64,000 nt of DNA, taken from assembly GCF_019703515.2 (NCBI RefSeq), contig NC_059356.1, forward strand, positions 24,853,197-24,917,196. The letters are read 5' to 3'. The notes beneath the pieces were generated by a model. That model ran no database searches, was not told the DNA's origin, and saw only the letters and a program-made list of their open reading frames with translations. Positions 14,201 through 25,336 of this stretch are shown one piece after another. The position numbers and the translations under genes were made by a program. Each line of letters starts with the position of its first letter. The stretch's first letter is position 1. Source of the DNA: Myxocyprinus asiaticus (lineage: Eukaryota > Chordata > Actinopteri > Cypriniformes > Catostomidae).

Positions 14201-16089
14201 AATATGTGACCGCAGCGAAACATCAGTCCTCGGGAAATAAAAGAATTGATCATCTCAGGCCCAGCATCTTCCCAGGAGCTGCGCTGAGTTTCTGTCAGTG
14301 ATGCAGCTCCTGATGACTTCGTTAATGGAGTTGCTGGTGTTTCCATAGTGTTGAGGAACTTCTCTGCTTCTTGTGGAAACTTGAAGTTGAAAGTGTTACC
14401 TCGATGTGTCAGTTTTAGCTCAGCTGGGTAAATGAGAAAAGGCTTGAGACCAAGGGCAATCATCTTCCTCCGAATCTGGTTGCATTCCATCCGCTTTCTC
14501 GCCATATCGTTACTGAAATCAGGAAAAAAGGACAGGATCCGCTCTTTGTGCTACACAGGATAAGCATCCCTCGCATCTTTTAGAATGGCCTGACGATCCA
14601 TTTAGTGAAGAATCTTAAAAATCAAGGTACGTGAATGCGAAGTGTCAGTTTCCCTCCTGTTGTAAAGGTGATGTGCTCTCTCAATTTTAATCCCGTGGCC
14701 AGCCAGAGAAGGGATCTATATAGGTAGGCACGCCTTGAGAAACCCAGTCGGATCTGAGCCCTCTTCGGATTCTGGTAAACCCACTAACTTCAAGTTGGAG
14801 CGGCGGCTCCCATCTTCCACCTCTTCCATTTTTGTGGAAAGAGATACGATCTGTCGATCTTCCTCAATTTATGGACTTTATAGGGGTTTGAGGACGAGCC
14901 TAAAACCCTACACACACACAAACACATCGCTGAACGAGGTCACTTGACTCCAGGAGTGGAGAGAAAGATTTGATCTGGGCAAAATTAACCATGATTTTAC
15001 TATGGAAATATAACCATGTTTTTTGGCAGAAGCCATAGTTTATTGCAATTAACCATGGCATTACTACAGTAATATGGTGTTTATATAGTAACCATGTTTA
15101 AGTGTATGGTTACTATGATTTTACTACAAAATACCATGGTGTTGTATTTTAGTATGGTTACTGTAATAAAACCATTGTTAATTATTGTAAGGGAAGGTTA
15201 GGTTTAGGGATTGGTGTAGGGTGCCTGTGGGACTGCAGTGATGCCCCTATCCTGGATCTTAGTATTTAATTTGAGGTGCAAATAGCATCTAACGCTATTT
15301 GCATATAGTGCAAAGAAGATACTTTTTGTTGTTATTTACACTTAGTGCAAATAGCTTCTGCCTTTTTTGTGATTTTTGAAGCTTGAAGGTAGAAATCACT
15401 GCCCACTTTCACTGTGTGGAAAAGATTAACATGAACATTCTGTTCAACATAAGAAATTAAAATATGCACGAAATGAGGGTGAGTAAAAGATTTTCTTTTT
15501 TCTTTTTTTTTTTACATTTCATCAGAATTCATCAGAATTTTCATTTTTGGGTAAACTATCCCTTTAAACACTGTTTATCTTTACATTGCACCATAATATA
15601 AAGAATATTTTGACCTTAAGATGTAATTCAACAGACTAGTTTTTCTCTTTAGTCTTCAGCTGTTTCACCTGCCAAAGATCTTTCAATTACTTTGTTGTGG
15701 ATAGCAGACATACCCTCAAAGCATAAGGCATTGCCACTGTGTAAAGTAAATCAGCAGGATGTTTTAACCTCATCAAAACAGACAGGACAACTTTAGGGCC
15801 TTTAGGGTAAGTTTATCACAAAAACAGATGCTCACACCACAACCTACTTGTGAGAGACAACCACAAATGCTGGCACTCCAATGTAAAATTTGTCCTTATT
15901 TCCTTCTCGGCCAAAGTTGGTAAAATACCAAGGAAATGAGTTGGCATTTTCAAGTATTTGTTGTGTGACTCGTTAGAAAATTAGAGAGTGGTTACACCCT
16001 ATGATGACTACATTATGTGGCACAAGATGCTTTCTCCTATTGCATATTAGTTTTGTAGACAACCATACTTGCCATATATATATATATAT

Positions 16090-16169
<80 letters not shown>

Positions 16170-19100
16170 TATATTGCCAAAAGTATTCGCTCATCTGCCT
16201 TGAGACGCATATGAACTTAAGTGACATCCCATTCTTAATCCATAGGGTTTAATATGACGTCGGCCCACCCTTTGCAGCTATAACAGCTTCAACTCTTCTG
16301 GGAAGGCTTTCCACAAGGTTTAGGAGTGTGTTTATGGGAATTTTTGACCATTCTTCCAGAAGCGCATTTGTGAGGTCAGACACTGATGTTGGACGAGAAG
16401 TCCTGGCTCGCAGTCTTCGCTCTAATTCAACCCAAAGGTGCTCTGTCGGGTTGAGGTCAGGACTCTGTGCAGGCCAGTCAAGTTCTTCCACACCAAACTC
16501 GCTCATCCATGTCTTTATGGACCTTGCTTTGTGCACTGGTGCGCAGTCATGTTGGAACAGGAAGGGGCCATCCCCAAACTGTTCCCACAAAGTTGGGAGC
16601 ATGGAATTGTCCAAAATCTCTTGGTATGCTGAAGCATTCAGAGTTCCTTTCACTGGAACTAAGGGGCCAAGCCCAGCTCCTGAAAAACAACCCCACACCA
16701 TAATCCCCCCTCCACCAAACTTCACAGTTGGCAGAATGCAGTCAGACAAGTACCGTTCTCCTGGCAACCGCCAAACCCAGACTCGTCAATCAGATTGCCA
16801 GATGGAGAAGCGTGATTTGTCACTCCAGAGAACGCGTCTCCACTGCTCTAGAGTCCAGTGGCGGCGTGCTTTACACCACTGCATCCGACGCTTTGCATTG
16901 CACTTGGTGATGTATGGTTTGGATGCAGCTGCTCGGCCATGGAAACCCATTCCATGAAGCTCTCTACGCACTGTTCTCGAGCTAATCTGAAGGCCACATG
17001 AACTTTGGAGGTCTGTAGCGATTGACTCTGCAGAAAGTTGGCGACCTCTGCGCACTATGCGCCTCAGCATCCGCTGACCCCGCTCTGTCATTTTACGTGG
17101 CCTACCACTTCGTGGATGAGTTGCTGTCATTCCCAATCGCTTCCACTTTGTTATAATACCACTGACAGTTGACTGTGGAATATTTAGTAGTGAAGAAATT
17201 TCACGACTGGACTTGTTGCACAGGTGGCATCCTATCATAGTACCACGCTGGAATTCACTGAGCTCCTGAGAGCGGCCCATTCTTTCACAAATGTTTGTAG
17301 AAGCAGTCTGCATGCCTAGGTGCTTCATTTTATACACCTGTGGCCATGGAAGTGATTGGAACACCTGATTCAATTATTTGGATGGGTGAGCGAATACTTT
17401 TGGCAATATAGTGTATATATATATATATAAAATGGGAGAAGATCTCACCACTCTCATGAATGCAGTCCAGTTTGTCCATTGAGGTCACAGAGAATAGTCT
17501 GTATCCAGTTTTGGTGCCCACAGCCAATGACCTGGAGAAACAAAGAGATCTTTGAGAGATGTTGTAGGGTATCTGTTATGTTTTTCTGACCATAAAAGAC
17601 AGTTTTGACAGTTCATCAGTCATTTCACTTTACAGGTGAAATCTGTATAGAATTTACTTGCAAACACCGTATGAAGCTGAGAAAATGTACACAGAAAAAT
17701 GCAGAGTTTAGAATGGATACGGCACCTGAAAATACAAACTAATAATATAATACTGATCATTCATTATTAGTAACAGAGCTGTGTGAGTCAAAAGCTGATG
17801 CAACATAAAGTGAAGGCAAACACTGATGTAACGGCTGCACAAAATACTCACTGTCATCATGATGACTGTTACTTCTGTTAAGTTTGACAAAACTTACCAA
17901 ACTTGGTAACACTTTACAATAAGGTTTCATTCGTTAACATTAGTTTATGTGTTAAGTACCATGAACTAACAATGAACAATATATTTTTTACAGCATTTAT
18001 TACTCTTTGTTAATGTTAGTTAGTAAAAAATACAATTGTTCGTTTTTAGTTCATGTTAGTTCATAGTGCATTAACTAATGTTAACAAATGCACTTTTGAT
18101 TTTAAAATGTGTTAGTGTACATTGAAATTAACATTAACCGAGATTAATAAATGCTGTAAAAATATCGTTCATTGTTAGTTCATGTTAAGTAATGTTGTTA
18201 ATAATGTTAAAAAATGGAACCTTATTGTAAAGTGTTACCAAAAACTTAATAAAGCCTTTTTAAAATGATCCTAATACAACAAAGGTCCTGACAAAAGTTA
18301 GAAAAGACTATTTATTTGGCTTTAATTTAAACACAACTGTTTAGGTTTGCTATGTAAAGTAAAAAAAAAAAAAAAAAAAAAAGTACTTTTTAAGACCCAC
18401 ATCTGGTTTGCAGGCTTTTCACTCCTCAACACATAGCTGTTCATGTCAGATCCTGTGCTAAGCATGTTTTCTCCACTTTTACTGGAGAACATAAGCATGT
18501 CCCCACAATCATTGGCCACAGTGCTGAATCTCAAAACAAAGATTGCTCTGGATGCTCTGTTTACAGCTTTATTTCAATGACTGTCTGACATATGTTGTTA
18601 ATTTACAAGGTTTAAAGAAGGCCAGTTAGTGCAGTCCTTTGACTTTGCAATAGGACTTTCAAACAGTATCCCCACACCTTTTGACCTATAATTTTCCACA
18701 CTGAAAAGAAATATTAACCTAAACACCCTAAAAAATCATTTTAAGGGTTAAATCAGGTAAAAATTGTTCCTTAAAGTAACAATTACAGGTTACCACTTTT
18801 AACAGTGCATGACTATTCCAGTTGTTTTATTATAATAATAATTATTATTATTTGATAGAGATTGCACTCATAAAAGCTATTTCTATCAATTGAAACATTT
18901 TAGAGCTGAGCATACATAGAAAACTGTGTATTCACAGCAAATTTTATTCAAAAATGTCCATGACTTTTTAATATTTTATTAATTTTCAGGACTTTTCAGG
19001 ACTGGAAATCATAAGTTACAAAATTGATCTTTCGAGGATATTTCCTGGTTTTCCATGACTATGTGAACCCTGTACAGAATTATTTGTAGAATGATTCTAA

Positions 19101-20547
19101 TTCTTTTTTCTCTCTTTGTTTTCTTTGAAAATGTTTCAAAAGGTACACTGTAAACGCAAATGAGTTAGCAGAACTCAAATAATTTAGGCTGTCAGTCACA
19201 TTTTTTTTATGTTAATAAACTCCAAAGTTAAAGTAAATAGAACTTTCAGGTTTCAATTGTATACTACACATGCATGTTAACTGCTCTTAACGTGAAATAT
19301 TGAGTAAGCAAACCCATACATTTTAATGACACTTACATTTTATTCATGTAATCTCAACTTAAAAACTTCAAGTAGAGCATGCGAATTGGAAACACAGTGC
19401 TTTGATTAGCATTGCAATTGCTCAACGAGTAAAACAATATACTGTAAAGCAATGTTAAATTCTACCTGTCCTGAACCTCAGCTCAAGCTCCACTATTCAC
19501 TATAACGGTAACCCCCACAAATTCAACATAACAGAAACTCTTCTAAAAAACACAACAAAACATTAAACATTAACAAGTCTCCCTCTTTACATTCATCTTG
19601 GACAAAGACACATTAAATAACACTTAATTTCAACATTTACTCTCCCTGTCGAGTGCCATGCAAAGCATGCTGAGAAACAGAAATCCCCTGCCCAGTTTCG
19701 GTTACGTTTAAGTTTCTGTAAAAAAAAAAAAAACTAAAAAAAAAAAAACTCAAAAGAAAGAGCAGGTTCTAAATACTCACCAAGGTTAATTTATTTGAAC
19801 TATTTTGTATGATTTAATTTTCCCTACTCAAAACAATTAATTATTTTGAGCATTTGGGTTTACACTGTACCAATGTGTGCTGTGACTTTAACCACAAGAG
19901 AGAGATACATCAGATCACTGGACTATCAGTATCATGTTTTGTGTTTGATTTGCTGTGCTGGAAATGTCAGACAAGTTCTGCACTATTGGGTCATCTTGTC
20001 AGGGACAGTGTGGACTGATCAATAGGATCACACAGTCCTGCTTATTCAGGTCTTATGAGGGAAAAAAGCCAAGGTAAACATTCCTTCTCAGTCTCCTCTC
20101 TATCAAGAATGGATCAGATCCATATTTTATCTATAGTCTTTAATTGGTTTTTGTTGGGGTTTTTTTTTTTTTTTTTGGAGCTTATCTGTTGATAGTTTAT
20201 TTTCGTTTAAGGCCGCTTCAACTAACATTGTAGCCTATTGGAAAAACATTGTAAAACAGCACTGAAACAACCCTACTTTACCAATCACCTATGCTGTGTA
20301 TAACACCGTTATAACACGGTAGCCTCACTAGATATTCATATACGTGTAATAATTCAAATAGACAACAAACAGCGGACAGTCTATCAAGAAGGTTTGTGTT
20401 GTGAGGTCAATAGCATCTTATCGCATTCGGGAGATAATGCGAGACTGATCTGCAGATGTGGAGCGCTTACGTGGAGTCTTGGTTGAAAGAAGCGCAGCAG
20501 AGCCCCGGCGGGCCGCCAGGACCGTCCGCTCCCTCTGCTGTCTCCAT
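2257..20547 (-). CDS. wipi1: WD repeat domain phosphoinositide-interacting protein 1 (WIPI1), complete, 12 coding exons
   Basis: PROPPIN-family seven-bladed beta-propeller that binds PtdIns3P on forming autophagosomes. Coding exons in transcript order: 20547-20471, 17531-17449, 7682-7516, 7376-7280, 7149-7052, 6904-6812, 5519-5449, 5297-5190, 4691-4527, 4435-4328, 2576-2452, 2372-2257. All junctions are GT-AG and phases agree; the sum is 1308 bp, giving 435 aa plus stop. Human WIPI1 has a similar length. The FRRG phosphoinositide-binding motif is at about residues 223-226, split near the exon 7/8 junction ([10 protein letters not shown]). Exons 3-4 carry [16 protein letters not shown] and [16 protein letters not shown], closer to WIPI1 than WIPI2. 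The start is the ATG opening METAEGADG, in GC-rich promoter sequence. Intron 2 (7683-17448) is swollen by a LINE and two Tc1 elements. No lesion was seen. A possible poly(A) signal on the minus strand is at 2003-2008. Confidence 0.95.
2662..3244. mobile_element. Palindromic MITE, 'AGTTCACC' family, copy 3
   Basis: Ends are TTAAAGGGATAGTTCACCC and GGGTGAACTATCCCTTTAA. The arms are long imperfect inverted repeats meeting near 2900. It lies in wipi1 intron 10, between exons 11 and 10. Confidence 0.75.
3245..4327. other. wipi1 intron 10, remaining sequence
   Basis: AT-rich intron with short homopolymer runs (poly-T near 3798). No exon, RNA gene or recognisable repeat was seen beyond the adjacent MITE. 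Confidence 0.5.
6311..6744 (-). mobile_element. tRNA-derived SINE, long type, copy 1
   Basis: Read on the minus strand it begins with a tRNA-like head (GGGGGCCTGGGTAGCTCAG, an A-box) followed by a degraded B-box near 6680. It continues for about 430 bp in parallel with the copy at 35484-35915 and ends at CCAATTTGGGAG. It lies in wipi1 intron 6, just downstream of exon 6. The 163-codon open frame over it is not a gene. Confidence 0.75.
7871..8030 (+). mobile_element. HAmo-like tRNA-derived SINE
   Basis: The tRNA-like head has an A-box (TAGCTTAACTGGTAAAGCA) and a B-box (GGGTTCAATTCCC). The 3' tail AATAAAAGCGTCTGCCAAAT is the shared SINE/LINE tail of fish HAmo-type elements. It lies in wipi1 intron 2. 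It is not a functional tRNA gene: the cloverleaf is degenerate and the body continues into the SINE tail. Confidence 0.75.
11951..13534 (-). mobile_element. Tc1/mariner transposon with long terminal inverted repeats, nested in a LINE
   Basis: The element is bounded by TA duplications (11949-11950 and 13535-13536). Ends read CAGGTGCATCTCAATAAATT and, inverted, CAGGAGCATCTCAATAAATT. The two inverted repeats are about 210 bp long and nearly identical, running to the TATTCTAATTTTTTGAGATA stretch on both sides. A single transposase gene sits between them. It splits the LINE endonuclease, so it inserted after that LINE. Confidence 0.9.
12231..13235 (-). CDS. Tc1-family transposase, uninterrupted ORF (334 aa)
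   Basis: A cut-and-paste transposase of the Tc1/mariner superfamily. The start is taken at [12 protein letters not shown] (13235) because family members begin M-G-K; an upstream in-frame Met extends to 13271. The first helix-turn-helix spans about residues 8-50 ([17 protein letters not shown]). A basic GRKR AT-hook-like link follows, then a second HTH. The catalytic triad is visible: D in LFSDESKF, D in [10 protein letters not shown] in NPIENLW. The last two are separated by 34 residues (DD34E). It ends with AKGAPTEY, typical of the family. No stop or frameshift is seen, which is rare for fish Tc1 copies. Activity is not shown; consensus residues may still be altered. Confidence 0.9.
   Translation of the reverse strand: MGKTADLTDVQKTIIDTLHKEGKPQTFIAKEAGCSQSAVSKHVNRKLSERKKCGRKRCTTNRENRSLMRIVKQNRFKNLGELHKEWTEAGVKASRATTHRCVKKFGYSCCIPLVKPLLNHRQHQRRLTWAKEKKNWTVAQWSKVLFSDESKFCISFENQGPRVWRKGGEAHSPICLRSSVKFPQSVMIWGAMSSAGVGPLCFLKTKVTAPVYQVILEHFMLASADQLFKDADFIFQQDLAPAHTAKSTKSWLNDHGVGVLDWPANSPDLNPIENLWGIVKRKMRNKRPKNADELKATVKETWASIPPQQCHKLITSMPCRIEAVIKAKGAPTEY
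14176..14640 (-). pseudogene. LINE ORF1 remnant
   Basis: The minus-strand frame encodes [20 protein letters not shown] followed by a region ending in [14 protein letters not shown]. This resembles the C-terminal domain of L1-type ORF1 RNA-binding proteins. It lies in the expected place upstream of ORF2 of the same LINE. A stop separates it from the preceding KERI...FF-type segment near 14540. It is not functional. Confidence 0.6.
14961..15568. repeat. Unclassified repeat with ACCATG motifs, then a MITE end
   Basis: From about 14985 to 15185 ACCATG/CATGGT and TTACTA motifs recur in both orientations. GGTTAGGTTTAGGGATTGGT follows, a phrase common in fish DNA-transposon remnants. From about 15460 to 15568 is a truncated right arm of the 'AGTTCACC' MITE, ending GGGTAAACTATCCCTTTAA. 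There is no coding content. Confidence 0.5.
16074..16166. repeat. TA/CACA microsatellite
   Basis: A TA dinucleotide run broken by two CACACACA blocks, ending exactly where the Tc1 element at 16167 begins. TA continues on the element's other side (17414-17428). Confidence 0.9.
16167..17413 (-). mobile_element. Tc1-like transposon, 'CACTATATTGCC' family, copy A
   Basis: Terminal inverted repeats begin CACTATATTGCCAAAAGTAT and flank one transposase gene; the element is 1247 bp. It lies within a TA repeat, so the TA target duplication cannot be told apart from the surroundings. It is in wipi1 intron 2 and is closely related to the copy at 61072-62306. Confidence 0.9.
16249..17328 (-). pseudogene. 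Tc1 transposase with a single nonsense codon
   Basis: Nearly the whole transposase is readable in one frame from [10 protein letters not shown] (17328) to AAKGGPTSY (16249). One in-frame TGA at about 16783-16785 follows IWQSD, where the copy at 61072 has a glycine codon (GGA). The DD34E residues are present: [22 protein letters not shown]-terminal HTH and GRPRK motifs are intact. Apart from that stop the frame is uninterrupted. The true start may instead be the downstream MGRSQEL. Confidence 0.85.
17905..18239. mobile_element. Palindromic MITE, 'GGTAACACTTTACAATAAGG' family
   Basis: It starts GGTAACACTTTACAATAAGG and ends with the exact inverted form CCTTATTGTAAAGTGTTACC. The interior is rich in GTTAACATTAGTT repeats in both orientations. 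It lies in wipi1 intron 1. Confidence 0.8.
18240..20470. other. wipi1 intron 1, remaining sequence
   Basis: AT-rich intron with a poly-A run at about 18360-18381, an ATT run near 18835 and poly-A/T runs near 19720 and 20160. No conserved exon, RNA gene or transposase was seen. Confidence 0.5.
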
Positions 20548-20859
20548 CCCGATTCCCAACGACCTCCTTCCCTCCCTCCGCCCTGGATCGGAGGCCTGGG
20601 ATCGGTTGGACCTCTTGGAAAAATAGTGGCAAACCGAAAGACCTACTGAAGAAAAACTGGATGGTCCGAACAAAGTGGAAGGACAAAATATACTCCGGTA
20701 CTTCAACGATCCTCCTGCCTCACATTAATGAATCAAAACGCGAGGTTTCTGTAAATGTACGACTTCAAGCGGAGCATACAGAAACGGTCAACATGAAGCA
20801 AAACAAACCCAGCTGATAGTTGTTGCGTCACATCAACGCCACATACCTAGTTGTCGTCC

Positions 20860-20945
20860 GGCACAGCGCTGATTGGCCAAGTGAACTGAGAAAGACGCTG
20901 ATTGGCTTTATATGCGGAAGTAAGTAGAAAGGGGGCGGGGTTTGG
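20860..20945 (-). promoter_or_regulatory. wipi1 promoter: two CCAAT boxes and a GC box
   Basis: On the minus strand two CCAAT motifs (plus-strand ATTGG at 20872-20876 and 20901-20905) lie 29 bp apart, about 325 and 354 bp upstream of the wipi1 ATG. A GC box (GGGGGCGGGG, 20931-20940) lies further upstream. No TATA box is evident in line with them. Paired CCAAT boxes at about this spacing are typical NF-Y sites of housekeeping promoters. Confidence 0.55.
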
Positions 20946-22312
20946 CTTTGCAAATGTAGCAGTTTACGTTATGCAAAGACAATTTGATATAAGTTCCACG
21001 AATAGATATGACAGACTTGCTCACAGCTTTTACTACCTACCAGCAATATTTATCAGTCGTTTGCATGAAAGCGCCACTCAAAGAAACGCCTTAACGACAC
21101 GTTGTTTTGTAGGGTGTGTGAGGTGCTACAAGTGTTTTTAATACAAATAGAGAGTAAAAAGACGAAATCAGCCAAAGGTTTTTATTAAGGAAACTTATTT
21201 ATATTTTTATTTGTTGCTTTGTTTTATTAAATGTAAAACTATTGGGGATAGACATTAGCAGCACATTTGGAATTGAAAAATTTGCAATTCTGATGGTCAT
21301 TGCTCACAATTAGCTCACTGTATGCTACCAAATGTTCACTTATTTTTGTTTATAGAAATGAAATTGATTGAAATATACCCTATCATTCAGGTAATACTGC
21401 ATGAAAAAGCTGTTGCATAGGCTACCACAGTTGTGGGATCACAAATCCCAATACAGTTCTTATTATAATCAACTTAAAACAACTTTGTTATACTGAGGGT
21501 TACAAAATAGAATGAGAAAACAAACAGGAAAACAAATGCTGTCACAGATAAGCAGTAACATTGTCAAGAAGAATTTAGGGTTGTTGTCTGCTCTCCCCAG
21601 ATTCTATGGTTTTTCAGTGCTAAAAAGAAGATGAGAAATGAAAACACATTGAATAAATTATTAGTACAGGGAGGTGATTTCTTAGAGCATCTACAGAGTG
21701 GTAAAAGCAAATATGGATCTCCAAAAGCATTGTTTTTTTTATTACAATACACTACCTTGAAATCCCAAACAGCCATGGCACCATCTAAGTCAACGCTGCT
21801 GAATTTCTCTACTTTGGCCTTCACCCCCTCCAGAATACATGGTTGGCTTTGATTGAAACAAATTCATTTTAGCAAATTGCAGTGGGATTTGTTAAAAATG
21901 TTGCCTGAATGGAAAAAGTGCTAAAATACACAAGATTAAAAGCTTGTGTGTTTGCAGACATCAAGCCTCATGTGATACTGTTCTGGTGCCGACTGCCCAG
22001 CACAGTGTCTTCCTCTTCTGTAACAGCTTTTTTGTCCAGATTACGGAAAAGCTGCATAGCAGACATGTTGCCTTTGGAGGTCTGCTTGGGAATGTCCACT
22101 TTTTTTCATAAACTCCAAGATTCCAGGACCCTTATATGAGAACTGATAGAGGCAACTGTCGTGGCCCTACAGGATCCCAACCGAACATATGCACAAAAAA
22201 AATAAATGATTTGCAAATTTGCATTAAAATAATAATTATTATTTATCTATAACCAATATTTGAACTTACTGAAAATGTTTCAGAGCATATCTTGGATCAA
22301 TGCTGGTTTGAT

Positions 22313-23060
22313 CCTAAAGGGCTAGTTCACCCAAAAATTCTGTTATCATTTACCCAGCCCTCTTGTTGTTCAAACCCATTTGATTTTCTTTCTTCCATAG
22401 AACACAACAGAAGATGTTAGGCAGAATGTTAGCCCCCATTATGTGCCCTTCAAGTGGAGTCGGAAATATCATAATTACTAGTTCCGAGCACATGAATGAC
22501 CCAGCGAAGTTGTATTAACGAGTGGGAAACTCTGAATTCTAGATGATACCTGAGTTTCCGAGTTGCGACATTAGAAGAGGTGTGTCCACATGAAAGATGA
22601 TCGGAAGCAATAATTTTGCAAGGTTATTTAAATTTCAGTGCTTTATTTCAATAATATTATTATGTTATATGTGACAATCAACAAATGACTGACCCTTCGC
22701 AATTTGTTTTAAGGTAATTCATTGGTAACTGGTTAGACAGCATGCATTAATACATCATGCAGGTTGTGCAAAAGTGTTGCAGGTGTGTTCAATTATTCTT
22801 ATCCCCTAGTACAACAGAAAAAAAAGGCTTTTGCCATCAGTAATTGTGACTTGAAGGGAGCATTAGTCACCATTCAGTTTCACTGCATCTTTTATACCAT
22901 ACAATGAAAGTGAATTTTGATGGAGGCTGTCAGTCCCTTACATTCTGTCTAACATCTCCATTTGTGTTCCATGGAAGAAAGAAAGTCAGATGGGTTTGGA
23001 ACAACATGGGGGTGTGTAAAAGACGAAATAATTAACATTTTGGGTGACCATTGCCTTTAA
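22313..23060. mobile_element. Palindromic MITE, 'AGTTCACC' family, copy 4
   Basis: The left end is CTAAAGGGCTAGTTCACCCA; the right end TTTTGGGTGACCATTGCCTTTAA is its diverged inverse. It lies between the fifth and sixth recognised arpc1b-like exons. Confidence 0.65.
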
Positions 23061-23398
23061 AACTGAGCAGATCTTTTGCAGGGTATGGTGCTATGGATTT
23101 TTACAGTAAGTAAGCTGATAAACCTTGGAGGCCAAGGATTTGATTAAGCTCTGATAACAAGGATATATCTCAGTGTGAAATGGAGCTATAAGAGATCCTT
23201 ACCACAGCTACAATCTCAGTCTCACTGACATAGACCACACTCAGCAAAGGCAGATGTCCTGTTGTCAGCTGAGGAACCCTGCAATCCAAAAAATGTCATT
23301 TGTAGGCAATCTAAAAGAGATTGGTAAAGGTCATATTGTGGATTTTATTACTTTCAGTAAATGTGGAAGACTCCCAGAGAGCAGACACTAATGACTTT

Positions 23399-24092
23399 TT
23401 AAAGGAATAGTTCAGGCAAAAATGAAAACTTCTGACATCATTTACCCATTCCATCCCAGATGTGTATGACTTTCTTTCTTCTGCAGAACACAAACGAAGA
23501 GTTTTAGAAGAATATTTCAGATCTGTAGGTGCATACAATTCAAGTGAACGGTAACTAAAACCTTGAAGCTCCAAAATGCACAAAAAGGCTGCATAAAAGA
23601 AATCCATAAGACTCCAGTGGTTAAATCCATGTCTTCAGAAGTGATATGGTAAATGTGGGTGAGAAACAGATCAATATATAAGTCCTTTTTTACTATAAAT
23701 GATCCTCCCTGCCCAGTAGTTGGCAATATGCACTAAGAATACAAGAGTCACCAAAAACAAAATAAGAAGAATATGAAAGTGAAAGTGGAGATTTATAGAA
23801 AAAGGACTTAAATATTGATCTGATTCTCACCCACACCTATCATATTGCTTCTGAAGACATGGATTTAACCACTGGAGTCGTATTGATTACTTTTATGATG
23901 TCTTTATGTGCTTTTGGCACTTCAAGATTTGTATACCCATTCACCTGCATTGTGAGGACCTACAGAGCTGAAATATTCTTCTAAATATCTTTAATTGTTC
24001 TGCAGACGAAAGAAATTCATACACATCTGGAATGGCATGAGGGTGAGTAAATGATAAGATCATTTTCCTTTTTGGGTAACTATTTCTTTAAT
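23399..24092. mobile_element. Palindromic MITE, 'AGTTCACC' family, copy 5
   Basis: It runs from TAAAGGAATAGTTCAGGC to TTTTGGGTAACTATTTCTTTA. The arms are about 340 bp and meet near 23750. It lies between the fourth and fifth recognised arpc1b-like exons. Confidence 0.7.
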
Positions 24093-24822
24093 AGGCACAT
24101 AATTCAACGTTAAATTATTCAGGTTTGATTTTTCTTTCTGTGTATACAGTATGTGACCTTGGAGATTTATGAGGTTAATGTATGTTGTCAATGCTGGTAA
24201 TTACTCTTTTCCCTGACTGGCATCTGCAACACTGATGGCGCTGTTGTGGCTAACCCAGGCTAGAGTGTCTCCAGATGGAGAGAAACAGACACTGTGCACC
24301 CAGCCACCACACTCTTTATGCTCCAGAAGCACCTCCCCAAAGGGCATTTTGGCTCCCCAGGGTGTTGGTCCAGGCCTGTCCTCAGAGTCCTTGATATATG
24401 CAGAAAAGATTCTAACAAAAAAATCAAGATGTGTTACAAAAAGTAAGGGTTCTAAAAGTTACAATGTGCTGCATTTAAATTAAATGTTAAAACCTGCAGT
24501 GGAGATCAGCTGAGCCGGCTGCCAGCAACATGTAGTTGGGATGCCAGTCTAGACTCAGAACTGTTGAGTTAATGTTTTTTTTTTTTTTTTATATGCTTAC
24601 TCAGCCACCTATAAAATCAATGATAAACAGTGTGTGAACAGAGTTTGCACAAGAGAACTGTGCCAAAGCTACATAAAGTAGTTAATAGGCATATGTTTAT
24701 ATTTGCTAGTAATGTGCAGACAAGGACACAGACAGAGAAAAAGACAACAGCACAGGTGTTAAACAAGCATCTGTGTTATGATCAAGAATAGATATCAAAA
24801 GAAGGGTCCCTGACATGATTCA

Positions 24823-25336
24823 TTAAAGGGGTCATGACATGAGGAATACAAATTTCCTTGGTCTTTTAACATATGAGAGGTCAGTTCAGAACTCAAAACT
24901 TCCTCCTCACTGCAAAAAGAGCATTTGTTGAAACCAAGCTGCCAAAACGACCCATTCTCTACTTCTTCCACATTGTGATGTCACACTGTTGTAGAAATTT
25001 GCATCTAACCACTTCCATAACAACATATCAACACCTACTTTACCTTATCACTTCCTTAGCCCCTCCCAGCAGCGGTGAGCAGTCAGATGGCAAGTAGAGA
25101 GCAGGTCAGTCAAGAGCAGAGAGCCAATCATAACAATGGGCGTTTACTGTCAAGTCTTAAAGGAGAAGCAGCACCAAAACAAAGCGTTTCTGACAGAGGG
25201 TCAGAATGAGGGTGGAAAATGCCATGTTTTACAAATACATGACTTGTGCAAAAAAACATTACTAACATTATAAGTGAACCTCAAGGAACATATTCAAATA
25301 ATAAAAAAGGCATAAGGCATGTCATGACCCCTTTAA
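24823..25336. mobile_element. MITE, 'AAAGGGGTCATGACATG' family
   Basis: Ends are TTAAAGGGGTCATGACATG and CATGTCATGACCCCTTTAA, perfect inverted repeats with TTAA at both edges. The interior is not palindromic and has no transposase. It lies in an arpc1b-like intron. Confidence 0.75.

Larger units (their letters stand above)
8340..14960 (-). mobile_element. L1/Tx1-like LINE, degenerate, interrupted by a Tc1 element
   Basis: Fragments of a two-ORF non-LTR retrotransposon lie in order on the minus strand inside wipi1 intron 2. ORF1-type sequence is at about 14505-14176. Endonuclease is at 13862-13644 and, beyond the Tc1 insertion, 11948-11549. Then come the reverse transcriptase (10953-9865) and C-terminal region (9747-8780). 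The 3' end near 8340 has the poly-T/TTATTACATTTTT pattern also seen at the end of the LINE at 46251. Many stops and frameshifts show it is inactive. Outer limits are approximate. Confidence 0.85.

Noticed and set aside
15973..16252. Open frames rich in Tyr-Ile on both strands
   Set aside because: Pure translation of the TA/CA microsatellite.
20902..21141. 79-codon open frame upstream of wipi1
   Set aside because: It starts inside the CCAAT/GC-box promoter and has no family feature or codon bias.
24180..24215. Suspected loss of a splice donor after the [11 protein letters not shown] exon of the arpc1b-like gene
   Set aside because: A GA/GTAATT donor at 24205/24204 gives a consistent phase with the next exon, so the site may work.
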